A DNA stretch of 10,488 bases from an uncultured Bacillota bacterium (GTDB taxonomy: Bacteria; Bacillota; Clostridia; Peptostreptococcales; Anaerovoracaceae): the NCBI GenBank assembly GCA_946546075.1, contig CAMNNV010000030.1, positions 1 to 10,488 of the forward strand, written 5' to 3'. The notes beneath the pieces were generated by a model that was given only the letters and a program-made list of their open reading frames with translations, did no database searches and was not told where the DNA came from. The translations under genes were made by a program, and so were the position numbers. Numbering within the stretch: the first letter of the stretch is position 1; the number at the start of each line of letters is the position of its first letter. Of the stretch, positions 6,443-10,488 are shown piece after piece.

Positions 6443-6790
6443 TTATTTGGCCAGAGATATTTTTCGGTTGCCGCTCAGATAGTCCGTCACGGCTGTTTTT
6501 GCCTTGTTGAATGTTTCTCTGCCCAGATATACTTCACTGCCATCGATAAAGCATATCCTGCCGTTTTCCATGCAATCTACGTTCTCGATGTTGATAGCAT
6601 AGCTTCTGTGACACATGACGATCCTCTGATCCAGATCCTCCACCACATCCGAAAGCTTGCCGTAAAACTCGTATTCTCCTCCCAAAGTATGGACGAGGAT
6701 CTTTCGCCCCTTATTCTCCATATATACGATGGAGTCCACGGGAAGAACGTAGATGCCGCCTCTTCTTCGTATTACTAATGCCTTCCTCAT
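6443..6790 (-). CDS. Stand-alone LytTR DNA-binding protein
   Basis: A 115-residue protein that is almost entirely one LytTR DNA-binding domain. The signatures are IVYMENKGRKILVHT (21-35), GEYEFYGKLSDV (38-49) and MCHRSYAINIENVD (59-72), which match the 'E..gr...v.T..gey.f...L......F.r.HRSy.vN...i' pattern of LytTR regulators. It has no receiver domain, histidine kinase partner or membrane segment, so any signal must come through another protein, its own oligomeric state, or its expression level. The ATG at 6790 has a GGGGG site about 8 bases upstream, held in a strong hairpin. It lies between rpoZ and rplU, an unusual place for such a regulator. Targets are unknown. The family call is firm; any role in controlling the neighbouring genes is inference. 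Confidence 0.9.
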   Translation of the reverse strand: MRKALVIRRRGGIYVLPVDSIVYMENKGRKILVHTLGGEYEFYGKLSDVVEDLDQRIVMCHRSYAINIENVDCMENGRICFIDGSEVYLGRETFNKAKTAVTDYLSGNRKISLAK

Positions 6791-6794
6791 GATA

Positions 6795-6832
6795 AAATCC
6801 CCCTTGTATTAGTTTTAATACTTGAGGGATTT
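6795..6832 (-). repeat. Inverted repeat covering the LytTR gene's ribosome binding site
   Basis: Two 17-base arms (6795-6811 and 6816-6832) flank a 4-base loop. As RNA on the minus strand 15 of 17 positions pair (one G-U), broken only by an A/A-A/A internal loop. The 3' arm contains the AAGGGGGA ribosome binding site and ends four bases before the ATG. The structure would block translation unless opened. It could also act as an operator for a dimeric protein, or as a weak terminator for rpoZ read-through (it is followed by TTTTATC). Confidence 0.8.
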
Positions 6833-6879
6833 GTCATTCAATACAATAAATCAGACATTTTGTCAGAATCGCGTCTCGA

Positions 6880-7077
6880 TCAGTCTTCTGATTCTTTGTA
6901 AGTGATCAGATCCTCTGCGATCTCGTTCGCAGCGATGGATACCGGCTTGATGACATCGGCTTCTGTAAGCTTAGGCATCCCTTCTATGATGTCTCTTGCT
7001 CTCTTGGCAGCGAGAATAACGAGAGTATATCTGCTGTCTACCTTTGATCTCAATGTTCCTATTGATGGATATAACAT
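6880..7077 (-). CDS. rpoZ: DNA-directed RNA polymerase omega subunit
   Basis: A 65-residue omega subunit, which supports beta' folding and assembly of RNA polymerase. It begins MLYPSIGTLRSKVDSRYTLV and includes ILAAKRARDIIEG (residues about 21-33), the canonical RpoZ pattern, then a mixed acidic C-terminus; the length is near that of other Firmicutes. The start ATG at 7077 directly follows the gmk stop (TAG-ATG, zero spacing), with GGAGGA inside the end of gmk about 8 bases upstream, so the two genes are translationally coupled, as is common. Usually coaBC or priA follows; here a LytTR gene follows after 89 bases. Confidence 0.97.
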   Translation of the reverse strand: MLYPSIGTLRSKVDSRYTLVILAAKRARDIIEGMPKLTEADVIKPVSIAANEIAEDLITYKESED

Positions 7078-7692
7078 CTATCTGTCCTCCTTATATCTGC
7101 CGATGATATCGTCGGCTGTTTCCTCATCCACTTTGCAGTGCTCGCTCCGTATTATCGATCCAACTTCGGCCACTGCGTCTTCCAGTATATCATTGACCAC
7201 CATGTAATCGTAGCTTCCCAGAAGCCCGATTTCATTGGCGGCATTTGCCATTCTCCTGTCGATCACGTCCTCGGCGTCCGTGCCTCTGCCCACGAGTCTG
7301 TTTCTCAGAACTTCGATCGACGGCGGCAGAACGAAAATCAGAATGCTCTGCGGGAAACTCTTTTTGACCTGCAAAGCTCCCTGCACGTCTATCTCCAAAA
7401 GCACGTCATCTCCCGCTTCCAGCCACTGCTCTACCTGTGCCTTCGGTGTCCCGTAGAAATTGCCGTAGACATCTGCGTACTCGATGAATCCGCCAGCCTC
7501 GATGAGTTCGAGGAACTCTTCCCGCTCTGCGAAAAAGTAGTGCACGCCGTGTTCTTCTCCGGTCCTTGGCTGTCTCGTGGTCATGGATATCGACAGTCTG
7601 ATATCATTGTTGTCATTTATCAGTTCCCTGCATATCGAGCCCTTGCCTGTTCCGGAAGGACCTGACAGCACGAACAATTTACCTCTAGCCAT
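7078..7692 (-). CDS. gmk: Guanylate kinase
   Basis: A 204-residue cytosolic enzyme that phosphorylates GMP to GDP with ATP, in the route to GTP and dGTP. The P-loop is GPSGTGKG at residues 11-18. The GMP-binding region is SMTTRQPRTGEEHGVHYFF at about 36-54 and DVYGNFYGTP at about 74-83. IDVQGALQVK lies at 101-110 and the lid Arg segment at about 132-148 (LVGRGTDAEDVIDRRM). Length is normal and no key residue is missing. ATG at 7692 has GGAG 7 bases upstream. The gene starts 14 bases after the glnA stop without a terminator between, so it is probably read from the glnA promoter. The usual remA gene (DUF370) between yicC and gmk is absent at this place. Confidence 0.98.
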   Translation of the reverse strand: MARGKLFVLSGPSGTGKGSICRELINDNNDIRLSISMTTRQPRTGEEHGVHYFFAEREEFLELIEAGGFIEYADVYGNFYGTPKAQVEQWLEAGDDVLLEIDVQGALQVKKSFPQSILIFVLPPSIEVLRNRLVGRGTDAEDVIDRRMANAANEIGLLGSYDYMVVNDILEDAVAEVGSIIRSEHCKVDEETADDIIGRYKEDR

Positions 7693-7706
7693 GATTAGTC
7701 TCCGTA

Positions 7707-9137
7707 TTAAAGGTCGTAGTATAAGTCAAACTCCATTGGTGTCGGCATGTAATTCTGCTTCCTTGCTTCAGCCCTCTTGTTCTCTACCCAGATCTCGATG
7801 AGTCTCTTTGAGAAGACGCCGCCCTCCAAAAGGAACTCATAATCTGCTTCGAGAGCATCCAGAGCTCTGTTCAGGCTCGTCGGAAGTCCCTTGAGTTTCT
7901 TCTTGTCCTCATCGCTGAGGTCGAACAGGTTGAAGTCGTAAGGTCCGAAGCCTTCTGCCACAGGATCGATCTTGTTCTTGATCCCGTCGATACCTGCCAT
8001 GAGAACTGCTGCGAAAGCATAATACGGATTACATGTGCCGTCCGGGTTTCTGATCTCGAATCTCTTCTTGTCGGGATCCTTAGCATAAGCAGGGATCCTG
8101 ATGACAGAACTTCTGTTAGCCGTAGCGAATCCAATCGTAACCGGTGCTTCGTATCCCGGCACCAGTCTCTTATAGGAGTTCGTGCTCGGATTCGTGAAAG
8201 CACAGAGTGCTGCGATGTGCTTGAGGATGCCGCCCATGAAGTACATAGCAGTCTCCGAAAGCTGTGAATAGCCGTTCTCATCGAAGAAGAGAGGCTTGCC
8301 GTCCTTGAAGAGGATCATGTGGACGTGCATGCCGTTACCGGCTTCTTCAAATACAGGCTTCGGCATGAATGTAGCCGATCTTCCTTCTTTGATCGCCTGA
8401 TTCTTGATGAGGTACTTCGTCATCATCGTCTTGTCAGCCATCTCCGTCAGTTCACCGAACTCCACTTCGATCTCCAGCTGTCCCGGGCCGCCCACTTCGT
8501 GGTGGTGATACTTCACCTTGATGCCCATGCCTTCCATGAGCATCGCCACTCTGCTTCTGAAATCATAGAGCACATCCTGCGGAGGCGCCATATGATATCC
8601 TGCCTGATAGGACATCTTATATCCAAGGTTGAAGCCTTCATTGCCCTTGTTCCATTCTGCCTGCTCAGCATCGATGGTAAAGTGCGACCGGTTCGGCTCT
8701 GATGAGTAGCTCACGTGATCGAATACGTGGAACTCGTACTCCGGTCCAAGAAGGATCGTGTCTGCGATACCCGTCTCTTTGAGGTATGCCTCAGCACGTT
8801 TTGCAACGTTTCTCGGATCCTGGTCGAACCTGTAGTTATCAGGATAAGAAATCACATATACATCGCCGATCATGGACATCGTCGGGATCTCCATAAACGG
8901 ATCCATATACGCACTAGTCAGATCCGGGATAAAGACCATATCGCTCTTCTCTACCGGCGCGAACCCGTAGTTGCTGCCGTCAAATCCTATGCCGTTTCTC
9001 ATGGTGTCTTCCGTGAACCTGTCTGCAGGGATCGTCAGATGTCTCCATCTTCCGTTCAGATCGATCATCATGAAGTCGATCATCTTGACGCCGTTGCCGG
9101 TGATGTACTGTTTCGCTTCCTCGTAATTTTTGAACAT
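7707..9137 (-). CDS. glnA: Glutamine synthetase, type I beta-like
   Basis: This enzyme makes glutamine from glutamate, ammonia and ATP. The product is 476 residues from ATG at 9137. Visible elements are the FDGSNYGF latch loop (52-59), GPEYEFHVFD (131-140), HHHEVGGPGQLEIEV (211-225), GNGMHVHM (267-274), NPSTNSYKRLVPGYEAPV (316-333) and NRSSVIRIP (341-349). It carries the insert found in beta-type enzymes (around 141-185, with DAEQAEWNKG). At the site where beta enzymes have the adenylylated Tyr (NLYDL), it has Phe405 (NLFDL). An in-frame ATG at 9233 would add 32 residues (LEYKQNYVQHHAITL...), but it lies upstream of the predicted transcription start and has no ribosome binding site; the residues MFKNYEEAKQYI fit the usual N-terminus. 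The site at 9137 itself has only a weak AG-rich upstream region, so the start is moderately sure. Confidence 0.95.
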   Translation of the reverse strand: MFKNYEEAKQYITGNGVKMIDFMMIDLNGRWRHLTIPADRFTEDTMRNGIGFDGSNYGFAPVEKSDMVFIPDLTSAYMDPFMEIPTMSMIGDVYVISYPDNYRFDQDPRNVAKRAEAYLKETGIADTILLGPEYEFHVFDHVSYSSEPNRSHFTIDAEQAEWNKGNEGFNLGYKMSYQAGYHMAPPQDVLYDFRSRVAMLMEGMGIKVKYHHHEVGGPGQLEIEVEFGELTEMADKTMMTKYLIKNQAIKEGRSATFMPKPVFEEAGNGMHVHMILFKDGKPLFFDENGYSQLSETAMYFMGGILKHIAALCAFTNPSTNSYKRLVPGYEAPVTIGFATANRSSVIRIPAYAKDPDKKRFEIRNPDGTCNPYYAFAAVLMAGIDGIKNKIDPVAEGFGPYDFNLFDLSDEDKKKLKGLPTSLNRALDALEADYEFLLEGGVFSKRLIEIWVENKRAEARKQNYMPTPMEFDLYYDL

Positions 9138-9236
9138 ACTTGTTTTTTCTGCAGAGCCGCCGCTTCTGCTTCCCTTTCTCTTCCAAAGAGTGATAGCGTG
9201 GTGTTGCACATAGTTCTGCTTATATTCCAACATGGT

Positions 9237-9265
9237 ATTTTACAACACATACGGCAGTTTGTAAA
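9237..9265 (-). promoter_or_regulatory. glnA promoter
   Basis: On the minus strand, -35 TTTACA (9260-9265) and -10 TAAAAT (9237-9242) are spaced by 17 bases. Transcription would start near 9230, which leaves about 90 bases of leader before the ATG at 9137. No clear GlnR-type box was found. The promoter lies between the yicC terminator and glnA, so glnA-gmk-rpoZ can be transcribed independently of yicC. Confidence 0.7.
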
Positions 9266-9284
9266 TCGTTTTCCACCTGCGATC

Positions 9285-9314
9285 CAACAAAAAGCCGCCA
9301 AAAAGGCGGCTTGC
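9285..9314 (-). terminator. Rho-independent terminator after yicC
   Basis: A perfect 8-bp stem AAGCCGCC / GGCGGCTT (arms 9292-9299 and 9305-9312) with a 5-base T loop is followed on the minus strand by TTTTTGTT. It begins about 14 bases past the yicC stop codon. Confidence 0.88.
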
Positions 9315-9327
9315 TGATCTGCGATCG

Positions 9328-10212
9328 TTATTCGATGTTCTGCACCTGCTCTCTGATCTTCTCGATCTCGCTCTTCGTCTCCAGCATGAGAGATGTGATC
9401 TCCATGTCGTTTGCCTTCGAGCCGATGGTGTTCGCTTCCCTGTTCATCTCCTGAACGAGGAAGTCCAGCTTCTTGCCCACAGGACCGTTGCTCTCCGTCA
9501 GGATGGTCTTGAGCTGCTTCATGTGGCTGTCCAGACGCACCAGTTCTTCTGTGATGTTGGCCTTGTCTGCGAATACAGCCGCTTCCACGAGGATCCTGTC
9601 CTTCGGGATCTCCACCTGACCACCGATGAGCTCCGTGATCCTGTTCGTGAGCTTCGTCACATACTCCTCCGCAACGAGAGGTGCTCTCTTGTCGATCTTG
9701 GTCACGATCTCGCGAATCAGTTCGCCACGGGCCAGAAGGTCTTCTGCCAGCCTTCCCCCTTCTGTTATCCTCATCTCATCGAGAGCTGCCGCTGCCAGTT
9801 CCACAGCCTTGCCGATGACGGCTGCCACTTCCTCTTCGTTCTCCACATCCGGCACGGAACGAAGCACATCCGGCATCGTCGCCAGAAGCTTGATATCGAT
9901 GTCTCCTGTCAGGCCGTATTCCTGCTGGAGAGCCTTCAGGTTCTCCATGTACTGACCTGCCACCTGGGTGTTGAGCTTGATGCTGGTATCGTCTTCTGTG
10001 AGGTTCTCCACGATGATGTTGATCTCCGCCTTGCCCCTCTTGACCTTCTCCTTGAGGATGGACTTGATCTTCTCTTCTGCGAAGGAATACCTCTTCGGCA
10101 TCTTGACATAGATGTCAGCGTATCTGTGGTTCACTGTCCTGATTTCTGCTGTAACGTTTCTCTTGCCATCGGAATACTCTCCTCTTCCGAATCCTGTCAT
10201 GCTTTTTATCAT
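9328..10212 (-). CDS. yicC: YicC/YloC family endoribonuclease
   Basis: A 294-residue soluble protein of the YicC/YloC family, endoribonucleases that take part in RNA turnover. The N-terminal YicC_N region begins MIKSMTGFGRGEYSDGKRNV and includes EIRTVNHRYADIYVKMPKR (24-42). The C-terminal DUF1732 region includes KKLDFLVQEMNREANTIGSK (about 245-264) and ends with the typical TKSEIEKIREQVQNIE. The ATG at 10212 has GGAG 7 bases upstream; a Met four codons later is less likely because the family starts with MI(R/K)SMTGFG. In most Firmicutes this gene precedes remA and gmk; here a terminator and glnA come next. It is divergent from rqcH with a shared promoter region. Confidence 0.96.
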   Translation of the reverse strand: MIKSMTGFGRGEYSDGKRNVTAEIRTVNHRYADIYVKMPKRYSFAEEKIKSILKEKVKRGKAEINIIVENLTEDDTSIKLNTQVAGQYMENLKALQQEYGLTGDIDIKLLATMPDVLRSVPDVENEEEVAAVIGKAVELAAAALDEMRITEGGRLAEDLLARGELIREIVTKIDKRAPLVAEEYVTKLTNRITELIGGQVEIPKDRILVEAAVFADKANITEELVRLDSHMKQLKTILTESNGPVGKKLDFLVQEMNREANTIGSKANDMEITSLMLETKSEIEKIREQVQNIE

Positions 10213-10229
10213 CTTTTCTCTCCATTCAC

Positions 10230-10281
10230 TTGTGGTTTTATGATAATATCTTTATTATAGAATTTTGGCATAAAAAATCAA
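10230..10281. promoter_or_regulatory. Overlapping divergent promoters of yicC and rqcH
   Basis: For yicC (minus strand): -35 TTGATT (10276-10281), 16-base spacer, -10 TATAAT (10254-10259), start near 10247. For rqcH (plus strand): -35 TTGTGG (10230-10235), 17-base spacer, -10 TATTAT (10253-10258), start near 10265. The two -10 boxes use almost the same base pairs, so the two promoters should exclude each other. The yicC boxes are good; the rqcH -35 box is weak. Confidence 0.6.
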
Positions 10282-10296
10282 CCCCGGGAGGTCCTT

Positions 10297-10488
10297 ATGT
10301 CCTTTGACGGCATGGTAACATACGCAGCGACACACGAGCTGCGAAACGCCCTCATCATGGGCAAAATAGAAAAAGTATATCAGCCGCAGCCTGAGCAGCT
10401 GCTTCTTAACATACACACGAAGGAAGGCCGCAGGAAACTTTTCATCAGCGTCTACGGCAATCACTGCGGGATCTATCTGACAGAAGGC
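10297..10488 (+). CDS. rqcH: RqcH (NFACT/Rqc2 homologue), N-terminal fragment
   Basis: The only plus-strand gene: 64 codons are in the window and the rest lies beyond the right edge. The fragment begins MSFDGMVTYAATHELRNALI, continues MGKIEKVYQPQPEQLLLNIH, and ends in LFISVYGNHCGIYLTEG. This is the start of the NFACT-N domain shared by RqcH and the 'fibronectin-binding protein A' family. RqcH binds stalled 50S subunits with a peptidyl-tRNA and adds C-terminal alanine tails that mark the nascent chain for degradation. The ATG at 10297 has GGGAGG 5 bases upstream. Full-length family members are over 550 residues, so only about a tenth is seen, and the catalytic and coiled-coil parts cannot be judged. 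Confidence 0.92.
   Translation, partial: MSFDGMVTYAATHELRNALIMGKIEKVYQPQPEQLLLNIHTKEGRRKLFISVYGNHCGIYLTEG

Noticed and set aside
6830..6865. TTTGTCA direct repeats as a LytTR operator
   Set aside because: The repeats are 29 bases apart start to start, not the 21-22 expected for paired LytTR sites, and do not match the usual site pattern; noted only as a repeat.
9138..9233. 32-residue N-terminal extension of glutamine synthetase
   Set aside because: Its ATG precedes or coincides with the predicted transcription start, lacks a ribosome binding site, and the extension is unlike the family's N-terminus.
9523..10260. 245-codon open frame on the plus strand
   Set aside because: Antisense to yicC; it would also end across the divergent promoter region.
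10255..10464. 69-codon minus-strand open frame at the right edge
   Set aside because: Antisense to rqcH, overlaps the yicC promoter, no ribosome binding site.

Overview
The window reads as ordinary core genome from a mid-GC Gram-positive anaerobe, most likely class Clostridia. The reasons are the Firmicutes-style gene blocks (yicC/gmk/rpoZ and rplU/rpmA/obgE), consistent GGAGG-type ribosome binding sites, housekeeping-type promoters, a DUF5688 protein, and the paired radical SAM/DUF2344 proteins typical of clostridial rplU neighbourhoods. Family or genus cannot be fixed from the sequence alone. No mobile element, CRISPR array, tRNA or rRNA was seen, and no stretch over 300 bases lacks a gene.

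All genes but one lie on the minus strand, so transcription runs from high to low coordinates. At the right edge a divergent intergenic region with overlapping promoters separates the start of rqcH (plus strand, cut by the window edge) from yicC. A terminator ends yicC. glnA then has its own promoter and is followed with almost no gap by gmk and rpoZ, with no terminator between them. Next comes a small stand-alone LytTR DNA-binding protein whose leader forms a hairpin that covers its ribosome binding site.

The second block begins with a good promoter and a structured leader (probable L21 leader), then rplU, rpmA, a terminator-like hairpin, obgE, an HD-domain hydrolase, a radical SAM protein of the TIGR03960 type and a DUF2344/TIGR03936 protein. 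From obgE to DUF2344 the genes touch or overlap (1-nt gap, TAATG overlap, 8-nt overlap), which points to translational coupling. A clear terminator closes this unit. At the left edge a DUF5688 gene with a TTGACA promoter forms a separate unit and runs out of the window.

The blocks cover ribosome assembly and quality control (L21, L27, Obg, RqcH), nucleotide supply (Gmk), RNA polymerase (omega), RNA decay (YicC) and nitrogen assimilation (GlnA). I see no wholly new system. The points that stand out are: an L27 without the cleavable N-terminal extension together with loss of the prp gene; an L21 with an acidic linker and a SAP/HeH-like tail; a beta-type glutamine synthetase with Phe at the adenylylation position; the sequestered start of the LytTR gene; and a terminator hairpin tight against obgE.
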